Assembly: GCF_030445035.2 (NCBI RefSeq)
Contig: NC_080677.1
Coordinates: forward strand, 1,612,001-1,676,000
Direction of reading: 5' to 3'
Source: Dasypus novemcinctus
Taxonomy: Eukaryota > Chordata > Mammalia > Cingulata > Dasypodidae
Length of the DNA stretch: 64,000 nucleotides
Shown: positions 1-11,375 of the stretch, piece after piece
Layout: the number at the start of each line of letters is the position of its first letter
Position numbering within the stretch: position 1 is the stretch's first letter
Translations under genes and position numbers: made by a program
Notes under the pieces: generated by a model
The model's input: only the letters and a program-made list of their open reading frames with translations
What the model was told of the DNA's origin: nothing
Databases searched by the model: none

Positions 1-2310
1 CCATTGTAAATGATGCTAGCTGTGGGTTTTTCATATATACCCTTTATGAATTTATGGCTATGAATTTCCCTCCCAGTACAGCTTTTGCTGCATCTCATTA
101 TTGGTGTACAGAAATGCTACTGATTTTTGCACATTAATCTTATAACCTGCGACTTTACTAAACTCATTTATGAGTTCTAGAAGCTTTGTTGTAGACCTCT
201 CAGGGTTTTCTATGTATAGGATCATGTCATCTGCAAAAAATGAAATTTTGACTTCTTCCTTTCCAATATGAATGCCTTTTATATCTGGTTCTAGCCTCAG
301 TGCTCGAGCAAGTACTTCTAAGACAATGTTAAATAGAAGGGGAGAGAATGGGCATCCTTGTCTTGTTCCTGACTTTAGGGGGAAGGATTTTAGGATTTCT
401 CCATTGTAAACAATGTTGGCTGTGGGTTTTTCATATATACTCTTTATCATTTCAAAAAATTTCCTTGTATTCCGATCTTTTGGAGTGTTTTATCAAGAAA
501 GGGTGCTGTATTTTGTCAAATGCTTTTTCTGCATCTATAGATATAATCAAGTGATTTTTTTCCTTCAATCTGTTTATATGGTGTATGTTGAACCATCCTT
601 GCATACCTGGAATGAATCCCACTTGGTCGTGGTGTATAATTCATTTAATGTGTTGTTGAAAATGATTAGCAAGTATTTTGTTAAGTATCTTTGCGTCTAG
701 GTTCATTAGAGAAATTGGTCTGTAATTTTCTTTTCTTGTGGTGTCTTTGTTTGGTTTTGGTACTAGGGTAATGTTGGCATCATAGAAGGAGTTAGGCAAT
801 GTTCCTTCTGTTTTGATTTTCTGGAAGAGTTTCAGCAGGATTGGTGTTAGTTCTTTCTGGAATGTTTTGTAGAATTCACCTGTGAAGCTGTCTGGCCCTG
901 GGCTCTTCTTAGTTGGGAGGTTTTTAATGACTGATTCTATCTCTTTACTCGTGATTGGTTTGTTGAGATCTTCAATTTCTTCTTTCATCAATAAAGGCTG
1001 TTTATGTGTTTCTAGGAATTTGTCCATTTCCTCTGAATTGTCGTTTTTGTTGGAATATAGTTTTTCAAAGTATCCTCTTATGACAGTCTTTATTTCTGTG
1101 GGGTCAGTGATGATATCCCCTTTCTCATTACTTATTTTGTATATTTGCATCTTCTCTTTTTTTTTCTTTGTTAGTCTAACTAAGGGTTTGTCAATTGTAT
1201 TGATCTTCTCAAAGAAGCATCTCTTTGTTTTGTTTATTTTTCTAGTGCTTTCTTATTTTCTATTTCATTTAGTTATGAACTGGTCTTTGTTATTTCTTTC
1301 TTTCTTCTTCTTTTGGAGTTAGTTTGTTGTTGTTTTTACTAATTCCTCCAAGTGTGCAATTAGGTTTTCAATTTTAGTTCTTCCTTCTTTTTTGATGTAT
1401 GAGTTTATGGCTATGAATTTCCCTCTCAGTACAGCTTTTGCTGCATCTCATAAGTTTTGGTATGTTGTGTTATTATTTTCATTAGTTCCAAGGCAAGTAT
1501 TGATTACTTTTGTGATTTCCTCCTCAACCCACTGTTTTTCTAAGAGTGTGTTGTTTAACTTCCATATCTTGGTGCCAAATCTGAGTCTCTGCCCTTACAG
1601 ATTTCCAGCTTTATTCCACTGTGGTCAGAGAAATTATTTTGTATGATTTCAATCTTTCTGAATTCATTGAGAGTTTCTCTGTGGCCCAGCCTGTGGTCTA
1701 CCTTGGAGAATGATCCATGTGTGCTTGTAAAGAATGTATATTCTGCTGTATTTGGTTGTAATCTTCTGTATATGTCTATTAGGTTGAGATCCTCTAATAT
1801 ATTGTTCAAAATCTTTGCTTCTTTACTGGTTCTCGGTTGAGATGTTCTGTCCAATGGTGATAGTGGTGTATTAAAGTCCCCCAGTACAATTGTAGAGGCA
1901 TCTATTCCTTCACTTAGTTTTTCCAGTGTTTGCCTCATGTATTTGGAGGTGCCCTAGTTAGGGGTATAAATGTTTATAATTGTCCTTTCTTCTTGAAGTA
2001 GTATCCCCTTCACTAATATGTAGTGTCCATCTTTGACTCTCACAATAATTTTGCATTTAAAGTCTATTTTGTCTGATATCAATATAGCTACTCCTGCCCT
2101 TTTTTGGTTATTGTTTGCCTATAAGATTGTTTTCCAGCCATTCACTTTCAACCTCCTTGAATCCCTGAGTCTAAGATGCATTTCTTGTAGACAGCATATA
2201 GATGGGTCATATTTCCTTATGCATTTTCCAGTCTGCATCTCTTAACACATGAATTTAACCCATTGACATTCAGTGTTATTACTTTCAAGGAATTACTTAC
2301 ATTAGTCATA
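1..2310 (-). pseudogene. L1 ORF2 remnant: endonuclease and reverse transcriptase
   Basis: This encodes broken pieces of L1 ORF2p, which nicks target DNA and reverse-transcribes L1 RNA at the nick. The endonuclease part is seen at 1938-1555, with the GDFN motif (VLGDFNTPLSPLD) and a late SDH motif (NFSDHSGIKLE). The linker into the RT domain is at 1150-641 ([16 protein letters not shown], then the [18 protein letters not shown] block). The palm is at 450-100 and keeps the [11 protein letters not shown] block and the FADD catalytic motif near 237-226. The pieces lie in different frames separated by stops, so the gene is dead although the FADD aspartates survive. The last 12 residues of the 450-58 frame are not ORF2 but antisense of a displaced segment. 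Confidence 0.9.
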
Positions 2311-2439
2311 TTTTCTTTGCATTTGTGTTTGTCATATGTTGTTGTTTTTCCTCTTTTTGTCTTTTTAGTTGTTCTTACACTCTCTTCCAACTCTGTCTCA
2401 CCTGTTTTTTTGCTTTTTTTTCTTTCCTCCCGCAGAACT

Positions 2440-3308
2440 CCCCTTAGTATTTCTTGAAGGGCAGATTTTTCATTTGTTTACTCTTCATTCCTGTTTATTT
2501 GTGAATATTTTGAACTCTCCATCATTTTTGAATGCTAACTTTGCTGGATAGAGTATTCTTGGTTGGATATTCTTTTCTTTTAGTACCTTGACTATGTCAT
2601 ATCACTGCTTTCTTGCCTCCATGGTTTCAGATGAGAAATCAGCACTTAATCTTATGGAGCCTCCCTTTTATGTGATGGTTCTCTTTTCACTTGCTGCTTT
2701 CAGTATTTTCTCTTTGTCTTGAGCATTGGATAATTTAACAAGCATATATCTTGGAGTAGGCCTGTTAGGATTTATGCTGTTTGGGGTGCATTGTGCTTCC
2801 TGGACATGTACATCCATCTCCCTCAATAGGTTTGGTAAGTTTTCCACCATTATTTCTGCCAACATCCCTTCTGTCCCCTTTCCCTTCTCTTCTCCTTCTG
2901 GGATGCCTATAATGCATATGTTTGTGCTTTTTGTGTTGTTATTCAGGTCCTTAAGTTCCTGCTGGATTTTTCTATCTTTTTATTGATCAATTCTGCTATC
3001 TGTTTGATTTCAGATGTACCATCATCCACAATACTAATTCTTTCCTATGCCTCTTCAAATCTGCTGTTGTTTGCTGAGAGTATACTTTTGATTGCTTGAA
3101 TTATGCTGTTCATCACCATCATATCCATTATCTTTTTGTGTATGTTTACAGTTTCTTCTGCATGCTCTCCAAATGTTTTCTTAATATCCTTAATCTCTTC
3201 CTTCACTTCCTTAAATTGGTCTATGATATATGTTTTGAGAGCTTTGATTAGTTTTTCAATGTTCTGATCCTCTTCCTGGTTTTTAGTTTGTTCATTGGAT
3301 TAGTCCAT
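2440..3308 (-). pseudogene. L1 ORF1 remnant
   Basis: This is the remains of L1 ORF1p, the trimeric RNA-binding protein that packages L1 RNA. The likely start is the ATG at 3308-3306, homologous to the start at 29552 in the plus-strand L1. The N-terminal half would form a coiled coil (lysine/glutamate-rich, 3300-3000). The RRM-like part is open at 2865-2668 (residues MLAEIMVENLPNLLREMDVHVQ, then NPNRPTPRYMLVKLSNAQDKEKIL). The C-terminal domain follows to about 2440 (HSSETMEAR-like region, then FTNKQE). Several in-frame stops break it. Confidence 0.8.
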
Positions 3309-3519
3309 GTTTTCCTGATTATTGGTATGGTTTGTAATTTTTTGTTGCTGTCTAGTCATCATTTTATATTGATAGGTTTATTCAGTTAGTTAATTTCTCT
3401 GTCTAGTCTTGGGGCTTATTTCAGAGTTGTTTGTGCATGTGTGTGTTAAGTCTTCTCTTTGACACTTTGTTCTTATTCTATTTCCTTGTTGTTGTCTAAG
3501 TTCCCTTGAAGGAAAATAT

Positions 3520-4135
3520 TAGGGCCAGGAAAAGAAAAAGGGGTAATAAAAGAAAAAGTATAATAGTAGAATTGATAGTAAATGTTAGCAGAAGAACCAT
3601 GTGAGATCTAGGAGAATGGATATTAAACTCATGTAAGCTGTGTAGAGTTATAACAGTAAAAAAGTGGAGTATCTACAATGAGAAGGTAAACTCATTATGG
3701 GGAGGAATGTAGTATGAATTAAAAGGCCAGTGTGGTCAAGAAAGATGGAAAGAGAAAAGAAAGGACAATAACTTAAAAAGTGAATAAAAGATAGAAAACA
3801 GAATAGAGGTGTTAGAAATAAAAAGTTTGAAAAAAACTGGAGGCTAAACAAAGAGGTGGAATGTAAGAGAAACAATAGACTATGGAGGATAGAAGAATGT
3901 AAAGGAAAGGTGATAGCATTGGTATCTGAAATCAGTACACACAGAAAAGAGGAAATAGAGGATGAGGAAGCACAGCAAATAAGAAACACTGCCTGTAGCA
4001 CCTAATAGAAAAAAAGAAGAAAACAAAAGAGAAAAAGAAAGGAAGAAAAAAAAAACAAGCAAAAAAAAAGGGGCGGGGGTCATGGGTGGAAAAAAGAAAG
4101 GAGAAACAAGAAAACAAACCAACAGAAAAGACTAG
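3520..4135 (-). repeat. Polypyrimidine tract in L1 5'UTR
   Basis: On the plus strand this is A/G-rich with runs such as AAAAAAAAAA and GGGGCGGGGG, so in L1 sense it is a T/C-rich stretch of about 600 bases just upstream of ORF1. The same stretch, clearly homologous at its downstream end (CCTAATATTTTCCTTCAAGG-like), occurs at 28770-29365 in the plus-strand L1. It makes long spurious hydrophobic reading frames. Confidence 0.75.
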
Positions 4136-4679
4136 ACAAGTCCACAAGCAAGGAATCCTCTTTGCAATTGAATAAACTGCTTAGGAGTCTGACCTTCCCA
4201 CTTTCTCCCTTCCTCACTTCCCTCTTTCCTAGGGCATCAAGGAGGCTGTGTGAGGGCTTCCTTCAGAGATTCAAATGGGACCCTGGTGAACCAACTCACC
4301 ACAGAAAGTAATGACTCTTAGTTTTGAGCGAGAACACCCACACCTTGCCAGGAACCCTAAATATGCTATTGGAAGCCTACAAACCATGTCCTTCTATCCC
4401 TCTGCCTTAGGTATACCTCAGGGGGCTAGTTAATTTTCTGACTCCACCTTCTTCCAGACCAAGTTTCCCTATCCCAAGACTTTCAGGTAAATCGGGCTCT
4501 CTCAGCAGTGTCACTCTCCTCTCTTCCTAGCCTCTCCCCAAGCTAGCTGATATGCTCCTCCAAGCTTGGAAAAAGAGGAGACCAGACAATTGAACCTGCA
4601 GTCCTGGGGCCCCACTGCACCCCTCACCAAAACCCTCCCAGTCCCAGAGTTTGCTCAAACTGGAGGGCTAAGGGGAATG

Positions 4680-4855
4680 CCGAAGCTTGGGGAGTGCTGG
4701 GTTTGGGGAACGTGGGCCTGGAAGAAGGCAGCCTCAGGGTACGTGGGTTTGGAGAATGTGGGTAATGGGGAATGCAGTGTTTGGGGAAAACAAGGTTCAG
4801 GGAACATGGGTTCAGGGGTCACTCATTTGGGGAACACGGGGCTTGGGAATGCCAC
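4680..4855. repeat. Degenerate G-rich tandem repeat
   Basis: The motif GTTTGGGGAACGTGGG and variants (TTTGGAGAATGTGGG, TTTGGGGAAAACAAGG, TTCAGGGAACATGGG, TTTGGGGAACACGGGG) recur irregularly about six times. It lies inside the L1 5'UTR. The repeated GGG/GGGG runs on the plus strand could form G-quadruplexes in DNA; this is inference. Confidence 0.6.
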
Positions 4856-5204
4856 CATGCTACCAGCGGTATTCAGGAAATGCTGCAGCTCTCAGCCCTA
4901 GGGGGAGGGCTTTGCCTTCCCGCAGCTTCAAAATCCATGGGTTTACCTTGAGCAAGCACCATCTTTGTCACAGTCTCTCCAGATCGATGTTCAGATACCT
5001 CCTGCTTTGTAGGTTCCCAAAACTGCTCTCCCGGGCAGGATTCCGTCCCCATTCAGCCAGATTTTTGCAGGAGAGATGATGAGTGTGCACTCACTCAGAA
5101 ACCATCTTGCCCTGCCTTCTCATTTGGTGTTGAACTCTGACAGGAAGACTAGCGTGCCCAACCCATAGCACAGCACTGTGAATAGAGGGAGCCATGTATG
5201 TTAG

Positions 5205-5680
5205 AGTTGTATTTGGTAACCATCCCTGGGTCCACAGGATGGAGGAATAGACTATGGATTAGAGTGGACTTACTGGTGTTGTGCTGGGGAACTACTGTGA
5301 TTAGTAATGGAAGAAATTGTAGTAGTGATGTGGAGAGTGTGGCCATGGTGGCTGCTGATGGTCGGGAGATGGAATAAGAGATATGGTGTGAGAGCATTTT
5401 CAGGATTTGGAGTTGTCCTGGGTGGTGTTGCAGGGATGGATGCTGGATGTTGTGTGTCCTGCCATGGTCCACTGGGTGGACTGGGGAAGAGTGTGGACTA
5501 CAATGTGGACCACTGTCCATGTGGTGCAGCGGTGCTCCAGAAAGTATTCGCCAGGTGCAGTGGATGTGCCACAATGATGGAAGAGGTTTTTGATGTGGGA
5601 GGGGTGGGGTGGGATGTGGGTTATATGGGGACCTCACATTTTTTTAATGTAACATTTAAAAGAAAATAAAGGGAAAAAAA
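5205..5680 (+). repeat. Repeat X copy 1 (5'-truncated)
   Basis: This belongs to the same interspersed family as 7600-8275 and 32811-34175. Shared landmarks are GGATGGAGGAATA, a GTGGCCA-containing block, GGACTGGGGAAGAGTGT and GAATGTGCCACA-like GGATGTGCCACAATGATG, ending in TTTTTAATGTAACATTT followed by an A-rich tail with AATAAA. The A-rich 3' end and 5' truncation point to a non-LTR retrotransposon, perhaps an L1-type 3' region. I cannot name the family. This copy is GC-richer than the other two, so it may be younger or of another subfamily. Confidence 0.75.
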
Positions 5681-5684
5681 AGCC

Positions 5685-5957
5685 ATTGATTATACAGTTT
5701 AGATAGAATAGCCAGAAACAGCAGCTATGTACAGTGAAGGAAGCATAGAGAGATTGAGAGGTGAGGAATTTTCTTGTTTATTTGTTTCTCTGGTTTTTTG
5801 TTTATTATTTTTATTATTGAAATAATGAAAATGCGCTAATAATGATTGAAGTGATGAAGGCAAAACTATGTGATTATAACAAATATCATTGATTGTACAC
5901 CTTGGATGACTTGTATGCATTATTAATATGCATCAATAAAACTGACTTAAAAAAAAG
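5685..5957 (+). mobile_element. L1 3'UTR fragment
   Basis: It aligns base for base with the 3'UTR at 36215-36490, which follows ORF2 in a plus-strand L1: AGCATAGAGAGATTGAGAGG, an ATT-rich block, TAATGAAAATG, ATGATTGAAGTGATGAAGG, and ATCAATAAAACTGA then an A-run. It is a 5'-truncated L1 end of about 270 bases. Confidence 0.85.
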
Positions 5958-5961
5958 AATT

Positions 5962-6050
5962 GTATTCGGTATCAACCTCTGTGCTACACACTTTACATGT
6001 GCTATCTTTCTTTAATCCTCATGGCCAGCAGTTTTATTCTCTGGTCCTAT
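5962..6050 (+). repeat. MIR SINE fragment (5' side)
   Basis: The sequence CTACACACTTTACATGTGC followed by TTTAATCCTCATGGCCAG matches the core and post-core of mammalian-wide MIR (consensus-like ACTTTACATGTATTATCTC, TTTAATCCTCACA). It is probably one element with 6500-6645, interrupted by about 450 bases. Confidence 0.65.
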
Positions 6051-6499
6051 ATTAATTTGGATCACCTCCCCTCCCCTGTACAGTAGCCCCCTTGGGACTG
6101 GGACCCCAGGCAGTGCTGAGGTCCTGGAGAAGAACACGAGGAAGCTTGGAAAGGCAGTAAATCATGTGTAATGAGTGAGTTACCACATGGGCACTTGGCC
6201 TTTCTCTCTCTGGGCTTTCTAGAGTCTGAGAGACTGTGCAGAGCATGCCTGAGGACCACCACCATTGGGGTGATGGAGCCAAGGTGTGCTTCTCCAGCCC
6301 CCACATCTCATTTTTGGAGATTTATTCCCAGTGCATTAACTCTTGGTCACTTTCTGCCTTCCATGCCTAAAGGCTGAGCAGTTTTGCAGCCAGAAAATGC
6401 CCTTAAACCAAGAGACACAGAAAGACTTTGGCTTATATATGAGTTGTCTAAGATGATTCTTGGGATGGCACAAGAGGCTATGGATGGGGTCTTGACAGG
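6051..6499. other. Unassigned spacer inside MIR
   Basis: This 450-base stretch separates the two MIR parts. It is moderately GC-rich and has short overlapping frames on both strands, but no conserved motif, poly(A) or terminal repeat that I can name. Confidence 0.4.
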
Positions 6500-6645
6500 G
6501 TCTGTTATACGTATTATTTGCATTCCATTGATGAGGAAACTGAGCCCAAACTGTTTGTGTAACTTGTCTGAAATCACAGTGCTAATAACAAGCTAAGACT
6601 TCCAGCCTAGATCTCTGTCAGGCTCACCCACTGCTCTTCTGCCAT
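6500..6645 (+). repeat. MIR SINE fragment (3' side)
   Basis: GATGAGGAAACTGAGCCC, then GTAACTTGTCTGAAATCACA and GCTAATAACAAGCTAAGAC, match the well-known MIR segment with a GAGGAAACTGAGGC core, the AAGGTCACACAGCTAG region and the downstream CAGGTCT part. It is old and diverged. Confidence 0.75.
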
Positions 6646-6847
6646 ATGTGAAGCCTTCCCTTAGACCTGGCTTGTCTGTTGCTGCTGGAAACTGCAGAGA
6701 AAGGATGTGGCTGTGTCTCCAGGTAAGTGGAACAATGGAAAATATTATTTGCAGATATAGGAATGAAGAATCATGTGATAATGATTGCAGAGCTTACCTG
6801 AAGATTTTTGAAAAGCTGACTCTGAGGGCACTGGTGAATACCTAGGA

Positions 6848-7598
6848 GATTTAAAAATTTTTTTTTAAATGTAAAAAGAAGCTTGAGATTACATAAATGT
6901 TACATCAAAAATATATGGGATTCCTACATGCCCTGCTCCCTACCTTTCCTACATTTTCTCCCATTAACAACATCCTTCACTAGTGTGGTTCATTTGTTAC
7001 AATTGACAAATACATATTGGAGCGTTGTACTAGCCAAGGACTGAGTTTACATTATTGTTTACAATTTTCCCCACACAATTTTATATGTTTTGAAATCTAT
7101 ACAATGTCATCATTACAATGTCAAGCAGGACAATTCCTAATCCCTCTCCCTCTCCTCAGAACCTCTGGTGGCCAATGCCTTTAAATCGATGTTATAAGTT
7201 CTTCCAGTACTAAAATAATATGTCTACTTTAATCCATAGTTGCTTTTCACTCTTATGTTTGTTCATTCCTCAGTCTTGAGGATTTGGGGATGGTAATGCA
7301 CACCCAGTCTTCGATTGAGAGCGGGCTTAGATCTCATGGGGCAGATGGATGGAATTGTCTTGCTTGCAGTTGCAGACACTCTACTTCCTGGGATGCGTGA
7401 CGTCCATCATCATCCTTTTGTTAATTTTCCTGGCTGAGTCCAATGAACTGGAGAGTAGGTATTGCAACTCTGTTGAGATTCAGGACTCAACTGGCATATG
7501 AACAGACCATAAATTTAAGTCTCTGGGACATATATTTGAGTATAGTGCTAATTACAGGTTCAAATAAAAGGGGCACAAGAGCCATGTGTAGGGAAATT
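6848..7598 (-). repeat. Repeat X copy 2, 3' part (minus), host of a nested X
   Basis: Reverse-complemented, this matches 33420-34170: the tail (T-run at 6850-6865, then TTACATCAAAAATATATGGG, the reverse of the X 3' end), the region of GATTTGGGGATGG, GGGCAGATGGATGG and GGACATATATTTGAGTATAG. The match continues at 8276-8575, so copy 2 is one minus-strand element split by copy 3. Confidence 0.8.
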
Positions 7599-7599
7599 A

Positions 7600-8275
7600 T
7601 TTCATGTGTCAGCTGTGCTATGAGCCTCAGCAGAGTTGCAACATTGACTTTCCGATTCCTTGGATCTCCCCAGGTCAGCTAACAGGGAGGTGAAGATGGT
7701 CAACCACCACACTAGGGAACCAAGAGAGTCTACAGCTGCAAGCAGGAGAAACACATCCATCAGCTATGTGGGATCTAAGCCCCCTCTTGATTTAGAGGTG
7801 GAGTGGACATTGCCATCCAAGGATTCACAGGATGGAGGAATAAAATATGGATTAGAGTGGACTTACTGACATACTACTGTGGAACTATTGTGACTCTACA
7901 ATGGAAGATATTGTATCATTGATGTGGAGACAGTTGCCACAGGAGTTGCTGAGGGCAGGGAGAGGGAAGAAGAGGTATAATATTGGAACATTTTCGGGAC
8001 TTGGAGATGCTGGACATTATGTATCCTTCCATAACCCACTGAATGGACTGGGAGAGAGTGTAAATTACAATGTAAACTATAACCCATGCAATGTAGCAGT
8101 GCTCCAAAATGTACTCATTAAATGCAGTGAATGTGCCACACTGATGAAGGAGGTTATTGATGTGGGAGGAGTGTGGGGGGTGAGGAATGGGGTATATGGA
8201 AATCTTTTGTATTTTTTCATGTAACATTTTGTGTGATCTTTTTATCTTTAAAAAAAGACAATAAAAATTTCATTA
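7600..8275 (+). repeat. Repeat X copy 3, inserted in copy 2
   Basis: It matches 33505-34170 in plus orientation: CATGTGTCAGC, GTCAGCTAACAGGGAGGTGA, CACAGGATGGAGGAATAAA, GGACTGGGAGAGAGTGT, GAATGTGCCACACTGATGAA, then TCATGTAACATTTTGTGTGA and an A-rich tail with AATAAAAATTTCATTAAAAA. It breaks copy 2 and so creates a head-to-head pair with about 600 bases of inverted homology. No clean target duplication is visible. Confidence 0.8.
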
Positions 8276-8575
8276 AAAAATAAATGAGTGTAACTTGTTA
8301 CACTGGGGGAACATATATTCCAAAGTAAGGCCCATTGACAGGGTACTGAATTCCTGAGATTGTCTCAGAGTGTCTGGATGTCCCTAGAGCTCTCAGGAAC
8401 CCCACTGTTTGAGGCACTGTTTACTGTAGCAGTCACTGAGATCCTGCTAAGACATGCATCAGGGTAACCTCTGAAATGACCTCTGGACTCACCTTAAAGC
8501 CTCTTAGCCATAAAAAACTCATTCGTATTTAATATTTCCCCCTTTAGGTCAAGGTCTTTTTAATACATAGGAGAA
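8276..8575 (-). repeat. Repeat X copy 2, 5' part (minus)
   Basis: The reverse complement matches 33130-33410: GTGTCTGGATGTCCCTAGAG, GAGGCACTGTTTACTGTAG, GAGATCCTGCTAAGACATG, TGACCTCTGGACTCACC, and AACTCATTCGTATTTAATAT, as in the X copy at 33 kb. It joins 6848-7598 as one element. Confidence 0.8.
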
Positions 8576-8579
8576 TCTT

Positions 8580-10239
8580 AATTGAGCTCTGACTATTTTA
8601 ATTTAAGTTAATTTGGAGGGATGTTGATGGAGATAACTGTAAAATTAATGATATGATGGCTTTTGCATAATCGAAGCACACTCCATTGTCTTCAATCCAT
8701 TGTCTTCAATCATCCAGTGTGCAACTGGACCTAGATAAGGCAAGGGATGGTCTTCAGTGATTGATGCTTTAGAAAACCAGAGTAGTGAGGAGAACATAGA
8801 TTTCAGCTGGGCTTATACTGCTTCACTTGAAATGTGAGAAGGATGCATGAAGTTCCAGTGAAGAAAGCCCTATAAAGGGTAGCAGTAACTTCAAAATGGT
8901 AACTGGCCTGCTCTCACTGATTGATTTTCAAAGATTGCTTCTGATTGATGGGTCTCATGAGATCTGAGAGAAAAAAATGGAATCTTGCACAAACTTCTTG
9001 AGACATATCTCCAGGGAAAAGCATGCTGAGAAATGTCTTGTAAAGGGATGATATATGGAGATACTGTGTGTACAGAGATTGGCTTTCATTTGCCAAAGCC
9101 ACCTAAGAACCCACTGTGGAACTGGAAGATACAGGAAGAGAGGATTTTTCTAATTGCCCGGCAAGTGAGGACTACTAAAGTAGGATTTAATCTCAATAAC
9201 AAATGTCACAAGAAAATGCTGGTTTGAAAAACAAGCCAGTGACACTCACTGGGGAAACAACCTGCCTGATACCATGCTATTTTAGATCCCATCTTTTAAA
9301 CAATCATTTTGTTTTCTTTACCAAAATAGTAAAATGTTCACATTGGAAAATACAAATTAAATAAAATCAAGTTAAACTTGTCATCTAGTATACACATACA
9401 ATATTGGAGAATATATGTGTAACTTTTTTTTAACAATTCTGAGAGTAAAATATATATAAGTTTTATAACATTTTTTAATGAATTATGCATGAGTATTTTC
9501 TTCCTTAAGTATGAATTAGATGCTTTTATATAGTATTACATTTCTTTTGGACTGCAATTGAAATTCATGTCTTATAAAAGAAGAGATTCTGAATTCTTCT
9601 AATGGGGAAGCTTATATATTATAACTGATATACTCTAAAGTTTTCTGCATTTTACCTATTCTTCCTTGCTGCACCCTTTTTGATAGGTGGATGTCTTAAC
9701 GGACTGTACTTCCAAAGAGCAGGTTCACTCAAACATCTAGAGGCTGAACAATCAATCATCACTTCATTAACCTCAGGATTAAAAAATTATAGACACCAAA
9801 GCATTCATTCCAAGGACAATGAGAAAACAAACAGGGTAAATGTCCTACAGGTGCACAAGCTGGATGCACCAAGTTGGGGCAGCTTTCCAGTGACTTTCTC
9901 AGTCATTTTATTATACTGTCTTGAGTGGAAATGACCATGAGTCTAAGAGCTTTATCTATTGCTGTTACTTTTGGGTATTTTCTTGTACAATCCAACCTTA
10001 TATAATAACATCCAAAGTAACAGGCTAATCTACTCCTATCATGTATTTATATACAGGCATAAGCCCCTAGACAATGGCTTAGTAAATGTTGCTTTAGGCA
10101 CCCCCTTTATGTGAACGTCCTCCTCTTTGAAGCCATTGGCACTGAGGTTCACGAGGCTTGTTCAAACAGTTCTTAGACATGGACTTCCACCACAATGAAT
10201 CATGGAGCGCTGGCTTCCTCCTCTCCCATGATTTGAATA
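8580..10239. other. Unassigned AT-rich sequence
   Basis: I see no repeat family, RNA gene or credible coding frame here. The frames of 60-85 codons have no recognisable domain or splice context. The composition is ordinary AT-rich mammalian intergenic DNA. Confidence 0.5.
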
Positions 10240-11375
10240 TATTATGTCATATGTCATATGTGATGATTTTGTGCCCCTAGGTGTTTATAATCATTGTTTA
10301 ATTCCTTTTTCATCTCTTCACCCATAAAACTCTAATTCCCTCCCTTTGCCTCTTGTAACCTATAAACCACCATCTGTCTCTATGAAGCTTGGGTTCTTCT
10401 AGGTATTTCATAGAAGTGTTATCATGTAATATCTGTCTTATCCTGTCTGGCTTATTTTGCTCAACATGGTTCTTCAAGTTCCATCTAAGTTGTAGCATGT
10501 GTCAGAAGAACCTCATTGCTTTTGATGGCTGAGTAATATTCCCACTGTGTATAGATGCTACATTTTGTTTATCCACTTATCTTGGTTTTAGCTATTGTGA
10601 ATTATGCTGCTATTAACCTCATTTTAAAAATATCTGTTCAAGTTCCTGCTTTCAATTCTTTGAAAGTAGGATTGCAGAGTCCTATAATTTTATTTTCAAA
10701 TTTTGAGAAACTGTCAAACTTATTTCCACAGTAGTTGTACTATTTTACAGCATCACTGACAATGTATAAGTCTTTCTATTTCTCTACAACCTTGACAATA
10801 CTTACTATTTTCTGATTTTTTAAAAAAATTATAGCCTTTATAGTGGGTATGAGATGGTATCTTTTTGTGGTTTTGATTGGCATTTCCCTAATGATCAATG
10901 ACATTGTTGGCCATTTGTATTTCTTCTTTGCAGAAATGTTTATTCAAGTTCATTCCCCATTTTTCATTTGAGCTATTGGTCTTTTTGTTGCCAAGTTGTA
11001 GCAGTTCTCTCTATATTGTGGATTTTAAAATCTTTTCAGATATATGGTTCATGATTATTTCCTCCCATTCTGTAGGTTGTTTTTTCCCTTTCTTGAAAGT
11101 GTATTGATGCACAAAATCTTTTAATTTAGATGAAGTTCATTTTTTTCTGTTTTTTTTTTTTCTTTTGTTGGTTGTGCTCTTAATGTCATATCTAAGAAAT
11201 CATTACTAAACCCAAGGCATGAAGGTTTTTGCCTAGAATTTTTATGGTTTAACTCTTATGTTTATATCTCTGATCCATTTACAGTTAATTTTTGTGTATG
11301 GTGTGAGATAGGTGTCTAACTACATTTGCTTGTATGTGGATATCCAGTTTTTCCAATACCATTTGTTTTTAGTTT
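10240..11375 (-). mobile_element. Ancient L1 (L1M-type) 3' fragment
   Basis: The plus strand reads the antisense of an old mammalian L1. It has TTCAAGTTCCATCTAAGTTG, the GATGGCTGAGTAATATTCC block, TTTGATTGGCATTTCCCTAA, CCCATTCTGTAGGTTG, the TGATGCACAAAATCTTTTAA block, TCATATCTAAGAAATCATT, and GTGTATGGTGTGAGATAGG ending in TGTGGATATCCAGTTTTTCC. These are familiar L1 ORF2-end/3' landmarks. It is highly diverged and has no open frame. Confidence 0.85.

Larger units (their letters stand above)
1..5122 (-). mobile_element. L1 retrotransposon, 5' end present, 3' part cut by window edge
   Basis: This is a LINE-1 on the minus strand. Read from 5122 downwards it has a 5'UTR that opens with the start AAGATGGTTTCTGAG, a pyrimidine-rich tract, ORF1 (about 3308-2440) and ORF2 endonuclease plus reverse transcriptase (about 2310 to the edge). 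The reading frames are broken by stops and frameshifts, so it is not active as it stands. The 3'UTR and poly(A) tail lie outside the window, so the target-site duplication cannot be tested. The last ~100 bases at the window edge are rearranged (see findings). Family assignment rests on L1 ORF2 motifs such as FADD and on strong similarity to the plus-strand L1 at 28034-32810. Confidence 0.93.
3309..5122 (-). promoter_or_regulatory. L1 5'UTR with internal promoter region
   Basis: This is about 1.8 kb between the L1 5' end and ORF1. Known L1 5'UTRs carry an internal RNA polymerase II promoter. Here the first bases (read on the minus strand) contain AAGATGG, which matches the YY1-type site near the start of many L1s. 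The distal half (about 4140-5120) is GC-richer and contains a G-rich degenerate repeat. The proximal half (about 3520-4130) is a pyrimidine tract in the L1 sense. Promoter activity is inferred from family knowledge, not shown by the sequence. Confidence 0.7.

Noticed and set aside
5149-5669. Overlapping 120- and 162-codon frames on opposite strands
   Set aside because: They read repeat X copy 1; other X copies have the frames broken.
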